Assembly (NCBI GenBank): GCA_004352715.1
Contig: SCFE01000034.1
Coordinates: forward strand, 1,477,896-1,541,895
Reading direction: 5' to 3'
Source of the DNA: Hofstenia miamia
Taxonomy: Eukaryota; Xenacoelomorpha; Acoela
Length of the DNA stretch: 64,000 bases
Below the pieces are notes generated by a model. The model searched no databases, was not told the DNA's origin, and worked only from the letters and a program-made list of their open reading frames with translations. This document shows, piece by piece, positions 33,765 to 44,826 of this stretch; position 1 is the first letter of the stretch, and every line of letters starts with the position of its first letter. A program made the position numbers and the translations under genes.

Positions 33765-34655
33765 TCACAGTTTTCTTTTAAGATATCTGCTAAGCTTCCT
33801 TCGAAAAGCACTTCCAGAAATCGCTAACAAAACCAGACTAATGGAGGAAAAGAGAACTAAAAATAATTGAAATATTTGAAATACAACTTTTATGATGCAT
33901 GTATCTATTTTGAACAGCAATACAACGTCAAGAAGTAAATGGGGAATGAAAAACAGTACAAAGAACCAAGAAAATAAACTCAGTGATTTCTTTGACAGTT
34001 CTATCTGTTTATTGTGTTTCTCAGTGTTCTTATTCAAAATATCAGCAAGCTTTGATAGTTTCCAAGATATCATGTAGTTAAATGCAAGTACAACACAAAT
34101 ATTTATTGCTGTGAAAAAATTCCAAGTTATCCAAAATAAACTTTTATAATCCAAGATTGGTACGCAAAAGTGTTTTTCAATTTTAAAAAAGGTTAGACCA
34201 CTCGTGTATATTATTAAGAATACAATTGTCGAAGAGAAAAATATAATTTTCCAAATTTTCCTTAGTTCTGATTGCATTTTAAAATATTGAATTGGCTTGA
34301 ATAAAGCAAATACCCTATTGGTGCAAATTAACACCACAGCCCATTGAACAAGCGCAGTTGTAGCTGCATCCAGACTCATTATCATTTTACATAGGTATAA
34401 ATTATTCTTTAAAATGATTTGAAGTAAGAAATCAAATGGATTGAGAATTCCATCAAACAGTAAGCTTAGAATATTCCATATTGCCAACCACTGGAAAGCT
34501 ATCCTTGTCGACGCATCATGAACATCTTCAAATGTAAAAAGGTAAACGCAATTGATAAGCATTCCAAAGCAGGATATCGGAACGTTCATATACATAGTTG
34601 ATTGAGCCATAGCTTTCAAGTATTCATTTTCGCATTCCCCTGCTGTTTTGTTCAT
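33765..34655 (-). CDS. Class A-like seven-transmembrane receptor, copy 2 (intact)
   Basis: This 296-residue intronless receptor has the same layout as copy 1: sequon NKT at 2-4, Cys89, TNR with Arg114, Pro121 and a loop-2 cysteine in HFCVP. Helix 6 keeps its proline (FFIPHLLLD). NPxxY is replaced by SLVLL. From the end of helix 1 through the second extracellular loop its DNA is almost the same as copy 1. The N-terminal tail, helix 5, the third inner loop (LNKNTEKHNKQIELSKK) and the C-terminus (FRRKLSRYLKRKL) differ. It lies in the opposite orientation to the other four copies. AATAAA on the minus strand is at 33680-33675. A functional membrane receptor is likely; the ligand is unknown. Confidence 0.85.
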   Translation of the reverse strand: MNKTAGECENEYLKAMAQSTMYMNVPISCFGMLINCVYLFTFEDVHDASTRIAFQWLAIWNILSLLFDGILNPFDFLLQIILKNNLYLCKMIMSLDAATTALVQWAVVLICTNRVFALFKPIQYFKMQSELRKIWKIIFFSSTIVFLIIYTSGLTFFKIEKHFCVPILDYKSLFWITWNFFTAINICVVLAFNYMISWKLSKLADILNKNTEKHNKQIELSKKSLSLFSWFFVLFFIPHLLLDVVLLFKIDTCIIKVVFQIFQLFLVLFSSISLVLLAISGSAFRRKLSRYLKRKL

Positions 34656-34675
34656 ATTTGATAATACATGTAAAA

Positions 34676-34692
34676 GTGCGGTAAGGAATTGC
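34676..34692 (-). promoter_or_regulatory. Conserved motif upstream of GPCR copy 2
   Basis: The minus strand reads AATTCCTTACCGCACTT about 20-37 bases before the ATG, the counterpart of the motif before copy 1. Confidence 0.4.
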
Positions 34693-34699
34693 TTTAATA

Positions 34700-35839
34700 A
34701 TATAGAAGTTAATGTTCAACATAAGAATAGCAATACAAATAATAAAGTTTAAATGTGTTAGAAATTTATTCCAATGAAAAAACAAATTGACGATCCAGTA
34801 ACTGCATAAATTACATAAAAATCAAAAGAAGATATTGGCGCTATTTCTATGCAGAATTAATGAATAATTTACAAATCTTTTAGATTATGTGAAAAGGTAA
34901 GTTGAAACAGGATAAGATAGAATTGTTGGGATCGACCAAACTGAAGGAATTATTGAACATAGTACCGAGGTTCTTCACAAGTTCAAGAGTAGGGTGCAGC
35001 ATAATGCCACCAAGACGTAGTAAGGCAGCCTGGGAAATCAATTGTTTCATAGACTTACTACCTATCACTTTTTAAACCATTTTATTAACATTTAAAGAAG
35101 ATAGTTAGCACCCCTTCAAGTTTAGACTTCATCTAAGCAGTTCTGAGTAAACGGAATCTTTGTTTTATAGTCTGTTTCGAAGAAAAGGCAGGTGTAGTTC
35201 AGTATTGTTGGGATAGATCAGTTTTGTAGTAATTGAAGTTGTGCAATTCTAATCAATTGTATGTGCAACACAAAATGAAATGGGACAAAGACAAACTCCT
35301 AAGGAACACCCTAACATTTATCCAAGTCAATGTAAGTCTGACAATTCTAATAATATTTGAGAGATTTCAAACAATATTTCATGGTCAAGTGTATGAATTT
35401 GCTGATAACAGACCCAACATAATAAGAATGGCGCATTCATGATTTGTCATGGAAACTAATATATCATTCTAGATTTTATAAAAACATGCCTCATTAGAAT
35501 AAAAAAGCTTTCAGCAAAATACGAATTATAGGCTTCTGCTAATTTAAGCTTTGCATTATGTTAAGGCAATTAAATTCAGCAAAATATATGGATGAAAAAA
35601 AAGGCAAATTGTAGCAACATCTATGAAATATTTCTCTTGAAGAACAGCAGAACTACAATGCATATTGCTTAGCCATACAGAAAATCTAAGAAATTTCATA
35701 AGAATGTAGGTCATTTAGCCCAATTGTTAAAAATATTTTTAGGTCATGTATTAATAGAGCACTCGCAGAACAGAATTTTGTATGCCATCGTGCAATTAAA
35801 GTATTTAGGAGAAGGAAATATTTTGTGCAATGATACTTA

Positions 35840-35842
<3 letters not shown>
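34700..35842. other. No recognised gene
   Basis: AT-rich sequence without recognisable coding or repeats. Confidence 0.5.

Positions 35843-35887
<45 letters not shown>
35843..35887. repeat. (TA)n microsatellite
   Basis: More than 20 TA units. Confidence 0.9.
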
Positions 35888-35890
<3 letters not shown>

Positions 35891-36017
35891 AGAATGTTCT
35901 CTCCTTGGGACTTCATTCCACAGTGGAACATTCTAACCAAACAAACAAATAATGAGTAATAAATTTTGCATTTTACTTGCAGTATAGCGAAGTAATGTGG
36001 AACCAATTGTGTACTCC

Positions 36018-36163
36018 AATAACAACCCAGAGAAGAAATATCTTGGTAAATCTTCTGATAGTTGAGATGGCCTCTGGCTGGCACAGCTCATCAAAAGNAA
36101 TAACAACCCAGAGAAGAAATATCTTGGTAAATCTTCTGATAGTTGAGATGGCCTCTGGCTGGC
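36018..36163. repeat. 65-base duplication around a single N
   Basis: 36018-36082 recurs at 36099-36163, separated by 16 bases and a single N at 36098. It is probably an assembly artefact like the one at 26077. Confidence 0.85.
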
Positions 36164-36269
36164 GCAGAACTAAGAAAACCTAATCCCTACGCTCAGTTCA
36201 TCGAAAGTTGAAAGGCCACACTGGCTTGTTATCGTACATGTAAACAAAAACCTTACTCCTCTAAACCTA

Positions 36270-37262
36270 CGTTATTCCTTAGGATACATCATTAAATGTA
36301 AAATGCAACTAAGAAACAACATTTACCAAATAGTACTTGTTGAAACAATTTGGCAAAACAAAGGGGGCAATATCACTTCCTTTTTTTCAGCCATCTTGGC
36401 AGATTTGAAATTCAAAATCGACAGGTACTTTTGGATCTGGAACTATAAATAGAGTGAAATCATTTAGAGAAACTGTTGAAGTAAATTCTTCGAAAATCTT
36501 ATCTTTGGATTTTATTCAGTTTATTTATTATTAAATCATGTCAAGCTAAATTTTAAATGCATTAGTAGTGAGGATGGCACACATTAGGAGCCATTTGAGG
36601 GTCCTTGATCCAAGCCATGAAATTGCATCTAGGTTAGGGATATGATTAGGAGTTTTTCTCCATTTAGCTGACTATCAATTCTTCCATTAACATGTATGTA
36701 ATAATGAAACCTCAAAAAATGGCTGGATAACCGATTGTAGGTTATTATATTTTCTACCAACTAGACTATGTAGGTGACCTATAAATAGACTGATAATGAG
36801 ACTGAGCATGTATTACTAATTTAATGTAAGTTAGGAAGCTGCAACTAATTATCTATTTAATTATTTAAATTAATTAAAGCCAGTATTTTTCAGTAATGGC
36901 TAAATAAATATTTATTAAGCAGTTAGTGACACTGCCCAATTGCAAGTACAAATTACACATTATAAATCAAGTTTAAGTCAGTTACATCCAGCCTTGAGGG
37001 TTGCACTGATTTAGGGTAGGGAACACATAAGTTATGTCATTGAGCTGAGGTTCGGAAACAATCCATTGATGATGAAGATGGTTACTTGTTGGGAGGTTCA
37101 GAGATCAGAATTGGCCAGAGGCCTCATGAAAGATCAGCTACTAGCAGAACTGCAACATTCTGTTCACACCTAAATAGTGTTAAATTATGATATAGTTAAT
37201 CAAAGTTAACTAAGAGTATCAATAGAATAAAGCAGTTAATGGAAGTACATCCCTACCCGCAT
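36270..37262 (+). repeat. Type A LTR, plus orientation, ends degraded
   Basis: This follows the reference type A LTR from the ATGCAACTAAGAAA region through GGTAGTACTTTT-like and GAGGAT/AGGAGCC blocks to ACATCCCTACCCGC at about 37260. The TGTAGC start and CTACA end are missing. Confidence 0.7.
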
Positions 37263-37324
37263 TTACATGGAGTTAAATTAAAAAGGAATTAATCAAAGTG
37301 AATTAAAGCTTGGTAGCAGATGCT

Positions 37325-38249
37325 ACACACTTCTCAGCTCATTGTTTGCACTTATGTGTACCCTATCCTAGCTCAGTGTATGCTCAAGACAAGAAACAAT
37401 TCGCCTTAGACACTATTTCTAAAAGTGCTTCATATTTATGCAACCTGACTTGTCACTAGCTGTGTTATTAATATTACATGTAGCCATTACCAACATATAT
37501 TGGCTTTAATAACTAGTTTAATGTACAGCAGCTTCCTAGCTTACATTAATAGTTACTTCATGCTCAGTCACATTATTGTCAATAATTTGGATCTAAAATA
37601 TTATAGATATAATTCCTAGGTTCTTGCTTACCAGCTGTATTTCAAGTTTGTTATGGTTAATACATGTAGATAATGATCAGTAACCAACTAAATTAGAATA
37701 AACAAGTCTGTTATGGTTAATACATGTAGATAATGATCAGTAACCAACTAAATTAGAATAAAACCCCTATACCTAACTTAAGTGCATTTTCGGGTCTGGC
37801 ACAAAGACCCTTGAATCATTCCCATGATGGATCCAAACTACTACTAAACACAACTCGTTTAGCTTGACATCATACTACATATTCACACCATAGCAAAGAA
37901 ACAATATAAGAACTCCGAATGAATTTCTTTATCAATTGCTTACATTGAATTTAATCTATTTATAGTAGTTCAGAAAAGTACCTGTCAATTTTGAATTTTA
38001 AATTGTTGGTCTGCCAAAATGGCGGCTAAAAATAATGGAAGCGATTTTGCCCCCTTCATTTCAACAAAAATATTATTATCTACAAATACTAATTTCTAAT
38101 TAATTACACTTGTTTTTACTTGGTTGCATTGTACAAATTAATCTAAACGGATCATAGCTTTTTACAATGTATTTTTAATCATAATTGTTTTCAATCTTAT
38201 TCTTCTTAATAAACATTAGCAGCTTTTGATTAGTTTGGATGATGCTACA
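37325..38249 (-). repeat. Type A LTR, minus orientation, 3'-truncated
   Basis: The LTR 5' border (TGTAGCATCATCC on the minus strand) is at 38249. The body follows the reference copy to about 37325. Inside it, 37643-37702 is repeated in tandem at 37703-37762 with a period of 60. Confidence 0.75.
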
Positions 38250-39249
38250 CCAAGCAGACAATCACTAACACAAGCATTTTGGAGTACAATTGCAAACGGA
38301 AAAATGAGCTATCCTGACAACAACAGGGTCATATAAAGAGATAGAGAGACAGATAGAAACGAAAATCCTGATATTCATGCCACCAGAAACAATTTCCATA
38401 CCAATGATACTACTGAGATGGAGGTTGCTGAAAGAAGTAAAAGTCAAAAAGTCTTTATGCATGAATACAAATCGTATGTTAACACAAATGAGAAGGCAAA
38501 AACAATCGTGGAAAAAGAAGAATACAAATAGTTGAAGGAGACTATGGTAAGAAATGATAATCATGAGAGAGTGTATATCGAAGGGACAATAACTCCTTAT
38601 CAGCTATACACACAAGGGAAACTGATAAATGTACAATTAAAAGATCTACAAAACGAGATTGAAGGTGATAATGTTATTTTCAGGAATGAATGACATAGTA
38701 TGGATGGACATCTAGGAGAAGAAATATCGCTACTATGATGTCACCAAAAGAGTAGAGATAGTAATGATGATGAGGATAAATAAAAATGAACCGAGTGAGA
38801 TCAATGAACAAGAAGTGTTAGACAATATCAGCTTCTTTTACAAAGACATGGCGAACACAAGAAGCTTAAGAAAAGTCTTCACATTTTTCTACCCAGACAC
38901 AGCAATAAGAGAAGAGCTAGCCCACAAAAGTCGAGCTGATGCACAAATGACATTAATGATTGGGTTGAAAGGAATACAGCTGTACCAAAAGTACTAAGAG
39001 ATATTTTCAAGGAAGATCAACAAACTGAGAGAAATAACACCAATTGCAGAGAACATTAGAGAAGCAAACTTCCTGAAAAATGCGAATACAGTAATGACGG
39101 AGAGAGAGGCAGTGGTAAAATTGATAAAACAGTCGGAATTTGAGAAGGCAAAATGGATGACCAGCAAGCCGAAATAATAATATGGAAAGCGGACACTCTG
39201 GTACATGAAGAGCTAGCTGTACTAAAAATAACACAAGCTGAGGAGGGCG
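38250..39249 (+). pseudogene. Unrecognised ORF remnant between two LTRs
   Basis: Between LTR 37325-38249 (minus) and LTR 39250-40290 (plus) the plus strand has a long reading frame of charged, coding-like sequence. At 38255-38750 one frame is broken by only a few stops (for example FMHEYKSYVNTNEKAK and TPYQLYTQGKLINVQLKDLQ). After a frameshift, 38764-38997 reads NEPSEINEQEVLDNISFF, then AHKSRADAQMTLMIGLKG. A further block runs to about 39175. No zinc knuckle, YxDD box or integrase motif is seen. Because it lies just before a plus-oriented LTR it could be the last ORF of a Gypsy element (an envelope-like or accessory position), or a captured gene. I do not recognise the protein. Confidence 0.45.
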
Positions 39250-40290
39250 TTTAGCAATATTCAAATGAATACAAGCTGCTAAGGAAGAAAGTCGATTAGA
39301 AGAACTTAAGATTGAATTTGAATGTTATTAAAATGTAATGTAAAAATTATTATCATCTTAAATTAGTTTGTATGTTGCAACCAAGTAATATCAGTGCAAT
39401 TGATTACGAATTAGTGTTTGTTGATAATATTAATTTTGACCAAATGAAGGGGGCAAAGCCACTTCCATTAATTTTAGCCGCCATATTGGCAGACAATAGA
39501 TTCAAAATTTGAAATCAACAGGTACTTTTTGAAGTAACAGTTAATATAGTAATTTCTTCGGAATTCTTACATTGATTTCTTATTACGGTTTGATTATTTA
39601 ATACAATGCCAAGCTAAACAAGTTGTGTTTAGTAGTGGTTTGGATCCATCACAGGGACGATTTTAGGTTCCCATGTGCAAAGCCATAGAAGTGCACTTAA
39701 GTTAGGAATAGTGGTTTTTATTCTCGTTTAGCTGACTACTGATCATTATCTCACATGTATTAGAAATAACAAACTCAGAATAAGGCTAGTAAGCCAAACA
39801 TAGGGATTTATATTTATACTATTCTAGATCCAAATTGATGACAATAATACGACCAATAATGTGACTGAGCATGTATCAGTTATTAGATGTATGATAGGAA
39901 GCTGCTATATATAAGATCAGTTCATTAAAGCCAATATAATTCAGTAATGGCTATACATAATATTAACTATGCAGCTAGTAACAAGTCAAGTTGCAAGTAC
40001 ATGAAACACTTTTACAAATAGAGATTAAGTCGAGTTGTGTTTTGTCTTGAGTATACACTGAGCTAGGATAGGGTACACATAAGTTGTATTGATGAGGTGA
40101 GAAGTGAACTCATATGTGAGCAAGTGATACTGAATGTGGAGATTGATGCCCAGTACCAACAATTAGAAGAGATGCTGCGTTGCTTCATCACCTAAATAAT
40201 GTTCACGAAAATGTCATTTAATTAAAGTTAATGGAATTAAAGTTGTGGAAGTAAAGCAGTACGAAATTAGTACATCCCTACCTGCAAGTA
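39250..40290 (+). repeat. Type A LTR, plus orientation
   Basis: It starts near TTTAGCAATATTC (the reference has TGTAGCATAATCC), continues through AAGCTGCTAAGG and GGGGGCAAAGCCACTTCC, and ends at ACATCCCTACCTGC. The final ~90 bases of the LTR are missing. Confidence 0.72.
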
Positions 40291-40354
40291 GATTGCTATG
40301 GCTATAATAAATAGAAAGAAGAAACAGATGACAATGCCTGGTGGATGATGTTAT

Positions 40355-41205
40355 ATTAAAAATAAATTATAAATTAATTATCATCTTAGATTAATTTTGT
40401 ATAAGATATTATTAGTGAAAGGATTAACAATTAGTATTTGTCAATTCAAAAATTTGGCAAAACAAAGGGGGCGAATTCACTTCCATTATTTTTAGCTATC
40501 TTTGCAGATGAACAATTTGAAATTTGAAATCAACAGGTACTTTTTGAACTTAGATATAAATAGAGCAAAAATCATTTAAAGTTTGTTGAAGAAAATTTTT
40601 CAAGATTCTTTAGTTTATTACAGTTTGATTATTAACTATGATGTTCAGCTAAGCAGTTGGTGTTCAGTAGTGGTGAGGATCCCATTATGGGAACAGTTCT
40701 TGGTTCCTTGTTCCAAACCACGAACCTACACTTAGGTTAGGTGTATGATTAGGAGGTTTTATCTCTGTTTAGATAAATACTGATCCTTTCTTACATGTAC
40801 AAATGATAATGAATTTGTATTCATATTAAACTAGATTCAAATTTATTACTATAATTCGACCGATAATTAGACCTTGTATGTATGGATTATTACATTTAGG
40901 TTAGGAAGCTGCTATTTATTTATCTTATTTAAATATAGCCAATATATTTCGGTAATGGCTAGTTACATATTTATTTAAGCAGCTAGTGACAATCGAGGTT
41001 GCAAGTATATAGTACACTTTACAAATTGAGACTAAGTCTAGTTGTGTCGACCCTTGAGTAAGAACTGAGCTAAGATAGGGCAAACATAAGTTGCTTAACT
41101 GAGCTCAGATGTGGTGCTCATTCAACAAAAATGGAAGGAAGTGGCTGTTACTTGATTTGGAGATCAGCTTTGGGTGGATGCCCAACCATCAACAGCTGGC
41201 AAAGA
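40355..41205 (+). repeat. Type A LTR, plus orientation, truncated both ends
   Basis: This follows the reference from TTATCATCTTAGATTAATTT to GGATGCCCAACCATCAACAG. It then abuts a minus-strand gag remnant at about 41215. Confidence 0.72.
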
Positions 41206-41214
41206 TTTATCAAT

Positions 41215-41760
41215 TGTCTGTTTTCTCTCTCTAATTTTCAATACATTTTTTCCCATTTTTTGCTCTGTTCTAAAAATTTTCTATTTGATTCTGTTAATTG
41301 TTGCATTAGTAGTTTCACTTGCTGTTGAAACATTTCACTCCGTGTTTCCAGTTTCGAATTCATGTCTACTTTGATTTCATTTAACAAGTTTTCCCTTTGT
41401 TGTCTCCATTTTTTGGAACTTTTCAGTTAACTGTTGTATCTCTTCTTTCAACATTGTCTCTGTCTCCTAACTTTTTCTCCAAATGTTGAGGATCTCTTGT
41501 GGGCTCATTTCTGGGGACATGTGTATGGTTTGTAAATCCATTGAGAGGGGCTGGTCAGTTCCATCTGACAGTGGTGTTGATTGTGATGTTACTGGGGTCA
41601 CAACCACTGGCTGTCATTTTCTTTGCACTTCCTCTCCTTCCTTTGTTTTTTCATATTTCTTCTTTATTGTCAGTAGTGGTCTTCTCTTTTGGTTCAGATT
41701 CTTCCTGATCACTAATGTGCCATACTGTTAAGTATTACGATTGGTTAGTTTTCTGCTGAC
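41215..41760 (-). pseudogene. Gypsy gag N-terminal remnant (element E)
   Basis: This is homologous to the gag start at 24882-25270. In the minus direction it has GSAKKMTA near 41625, then after frame changes a coiled-coil stretch with QQLTESNRKFLEQ-like sequence at about 41300. It is riddled with frameshifts. It lies downstream of the primer binding site at 41885-41902 and the LTR at 41903-42663, so these are the 5' end of one element, cut by the LTR at 40355-41205. Confidence 0.6.
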
Positions 41761-41884
41761 TAATAGATTCTTTGTTATTTCCAGTTCCCTTTATTACAAT
41801 AATTTGTTTAAGAGGTGTTAGTGCCTTGGGTATCCACATTGTGTTACTGATTCGTTCTAATATTCTTTCATGAAAGGATCTTAT

Positions 41885-41902
41885 AACCTGTCACAGTTCC
41901 CA
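41885..41902 (-). promoter_or_regulatory. Primer binding site of element E
   Basis: The minus strand reads TGGGAACTGTGACAGGTT right after the LTR end, one more version of the TGG..ACTGTGACAG site. Confidence 0.6.
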
Positions 41903-42663
41903 TGTAGTATCTCCTGCCAGGCTTGACATCAGTTCACTCAAAACCATCTATTTGATTTAGGGGTGGTTTAATGGGTAGAGATCTAACGTTATTTACTGCC
42001 TTGCTTTCTTATTAACCATTTTCATTAACTGTTATTAATAGATAATTTAACCATCACTATTTAGGTGAGGTAGCCTCACAGTATCTCTAACAGCTGGGCA
42101 TCCGCCCTATGCTGCTCTCCCAAATCAGCAACAACTGGCAATCTGCTTCCACTGAAATGTCTCCCAGCACTCATCTCAGTTGCATAACTTATGTTTACCC
42201 TGCCCTATCATGGTGTTTTCTAAAGACAGGGCACAATTCGACTTAAACTCGTTTTGTAAGGTGTACTGATATACTGCAACTGTGCTTGTTACTAGCTGCT
42301 TAATTAAATAATGTATAAGTACTATTACCGAAAACTATTGGCTTATAGATAATTAGTTAAACTAGCAGCAGCTTCCTATCCTACTTGTAACATTTATAAT
42401 ATACCGAACGGTCTCGTTATTGGTAACTTTATTGTCAATATTTGGATCTAGAAAAAGTAATATTATAAACTCCTACGTTTGGATTACTATCCTTATATTG
42501 AACTTGCTTACATGTATTAAGAAAATGGTAGTCAGCTAAATGGTTAATCAGAAAACTCCTAGTTGTATACTTAACTTAAGTGCGGTTTTGTGGTCAGAGG
42601 CATAGAACCTAGAATATTTCCCGTCATGGGATCCTGACCATTACTAGACATGAACCATTTAGT
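41903..42663 (-). repeat. Type A LTR, minus orientation, 5'-truncated
   Basis: The LTR 3' end (CTACA on the minus strand) is at 41903. The body follows the reference to about 42660, where it meets the start of an oppositely oriented LTR. Confidence 0.75.
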
Positions 42664-42895
42664 GTAGCATAATCCAAAACTAACTAAGCTGCTAAAGAAA
42701 GAATAGTCAGTCAAAGAAGAATTAATATTGAACTGAAACTTGATTAGAAATAAATTATAAATTAATTATCATCTTAATTACTTTCGCCCAAAGGGGGCGA
42801 ACTCGCTTCCATTATTTTTAGCCATCTTGGCAGACGAATAATTTGAAACTCAAAATCAACAGATACTTTTTGAATTCGAATATAAATATATTATT
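42663..42895 (+). repeat. Type A LTR 5' fragment, plus orientation
   Basis: It opens with TGTAGCATAATCCAAAAC and follows the LTR through GGGGGCGAACTCGCTTCC to about 42895, where homology stops. Confidence 0.75.
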
Positions 42896-42976
42896 CATTA
42901 GAAAAATGCAATAGCAGATTCACTTAATTTTCTACACGTTTAATAAAATATGTGTCAATATTATAAATCTAGAATT

Positions 42977-42979
42977 ATC

Positions 42980-43042
<63 letters not shown>
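42977..43042. repeat. (TA)n microsatellite before a gap
   Basis: A long TA tract that ends in a 20-base N run. Confidence 0.9.
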
Positions 43043-43062
43043 NNNNNNNNNNNNNNNNNNNN
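43043..43062. other. Assembly gap (20 N)
   Basis: A short N run within the TA-rich area. Confidence 0.99.
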
Positions 43063-43189
43063 ATATTTAAATAAATGACGCTAAATTGGCAAACAAATTT
43101 AAATTTCATTTATGAATTATTAGAATTTATCATACTATGTCTTAGATTTTTGTACATCTACATATATATATATATATATATATATATAG

Positions 43190-44477
43190 TGTAAAATCTA
43201 AAGGTCAAGTTTTGCGTGCAATTGTATTTTATCTGGAAAATGCAGCATAAAAATTTTTTGTTTGTTTATCTTTACTAACAAGTAGCATTTTTTATTTGTG
43301 TACTTTCATTTAAAAAAAATGTCGTTTTCAGTGCAACAACGAGCAAAATGTGCTGCGTGGTTTTATACACAAAAAGTGTGGTTTTGGTGCAATTAAAGTT
43401 TAGATCCGTTTATGGAAAGAACGCGGAAACACCTACAGTTAAGAGTATCCAAAAGTGGCATACAAGACTAATGGAAACAGGCAGCATACTTGAGAAAATA
43501 AGAACAAAAGAAAAACCCCAAATCTCTGGTGAATCTCTTGAAAAGTTCAGGGTCATCTTTATTGGAAACCCAATTTCTTAATGCGTGTTGTCCATTCTAC
43601 TGGGATGAGTCATCAATCAGTTCATACTTGTCTGAAAACTCTTAGATGGCATCCGTATAAACTCCAAAAAATTCAATCTCTATGTGGAGAAGATTATCGG
43701 TGTTGAAATGACTCCACAGGAACAGAAATTGAAAGAACTTAAGATGATAAAAATCATTTACAAAATCTTACTTTCTCTGATGAAGCACATTTCCATCTGA
43801 ATGGGAAAGTGAACCGCCATAACTGTCGATACTGGGCTCCTAAAAATCCTCACTGGTATTCAGAAAAACATTAGCATTCTCCTAAAACAACAGTTTTGGC
43901 TGCAATTTCTAACCAAAAAATGTATGGTCCTTACTTTTTCGACGAAACAGTAACAAGTGAAGCCTATTTAAAGATGCAAAAGGAGCAATTCTACACTGGA
44001 TTGTCAAGAAAAGAAAAGAGAACAATGATATTTATGCATGATTGTGCTCCATCTCATTGGGGACGCATTGTAAGAAGCTTCCTTGATTAAACGTTTCAAA
44101 ACCGATGGATGGGACGAGGATCACCAACAATACAATGGCCTCCACAATCTCCTGATGTGACTCCCTGTGATTATTTCCTCTGGGGTTTTATTAAGTCACA
44201 TGTGCATGCAAACAGATCAGACAGTATTGATGAACTCAAAGAGTGTATAAGACATGATTTTACCTTTATAACCGAAGATATGCTTCAGGAAGTTCTTGAA
44301 AATTATCAAGGTCGTCTTCAATGTTTGATAGATAATGAAGGAGAACATATTGAACTTTATAAAACTGATCATAATTAATGCTAATAGTGCTATTTGTTGA
44401 AGTAAATAGTTTTTTGTTTTTATACTCTTTTATTTATTTTCTATTTAAAAATTAAATCTTGACCTTTAGATTTTAAA

Positions 44478-44478
<1 letters not shown>
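43190..44478 (+). mobile_element. Tc1/mariner-type transposon with terminal inverted repeats
   Basis: TAAAATCTAAAGGTCAAG at 43192-43209 is matched by its exact reverse complement at 44458-44475. The flanks are (TA)n at 43162-43188 and 44481-44516, which agrees with insertion at TA, the target of this superfamily. The transposase lies between them. The length of about 1.29 kb is normal for the superfamily. Confidence 0.85.
43320..44378 (+). pseudogene. Tc1/mariner-type transposase, frameshifted
   Basis: The start at 43320 reads MSFSVQQRAKCAAWF, followed after a frame change by a helix-turn-helix-like region (VKSIQKWHTRLMETGSI). The catalytic triad can be followed: FSDEAHFHLNGKVNRH near 43775 (first D), FMHDCAPSHWGRIV near 44030 (second D) and PQSPDVTPCDYFLWG near 44145-44180 (third D). 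By my count 37 codons separate the second and third D, counting through one stop after FLD at 44090. At least three frameshifts or stops occur (about 43385, 43580-43770, 43875 and 44088), so the protein is dead although the last 90 codons are open. It belongs to the IS630-Tc1-mariner superfamily; the exact subfamily is uncertain. Confidence 0.85.

Positions 44479-44480
<2 letters not shown>

Positions 44481-44516
<36 letters not shown>
44481..44516. repeat. (TA)n microsatellite
   Basis: The right flank of the mariner-type element. Confidence 0.9.
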
Positions 44517-44518
<2 letters not shown>

Positions 44519-44797
44519 AATATATGATAAATGATGTTGCATAAATGAAAAGTGATTTCCTGAAGATTCCAGAGAACTATTATATATATTTTTTAATAGT
44601 TTCTTTAAATCAAATATGATGGAAGACTTTCCCATCATAATTACAAACAAGACATAATGACAGAATCTTGCTGGTCAGATATCAACTGAATCTGAAATAA
44701 TTCCAACACATCTAAGATGAATAATAGTATATTGCATATACACTATTAAAGTTAGCAATTCTTATACTAGACAAGAATTCCTATTATTTGATTAAGC

Positions 44798-44814
44798 AAT
44801 TGCTTACCGCGGTT
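44798..44814 (+). promoter_or_regulatory. Conserved motif upstream of GPCR copy 3
   Basis: AATTGCTTACCGCGGTT, 13-29 bases before the ATG, matches the motif before the other copies although the rest of the upstream sequence differs. Confidence 0.45.
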
Positions 44815-44826
44815 TTGTAGTATAAT

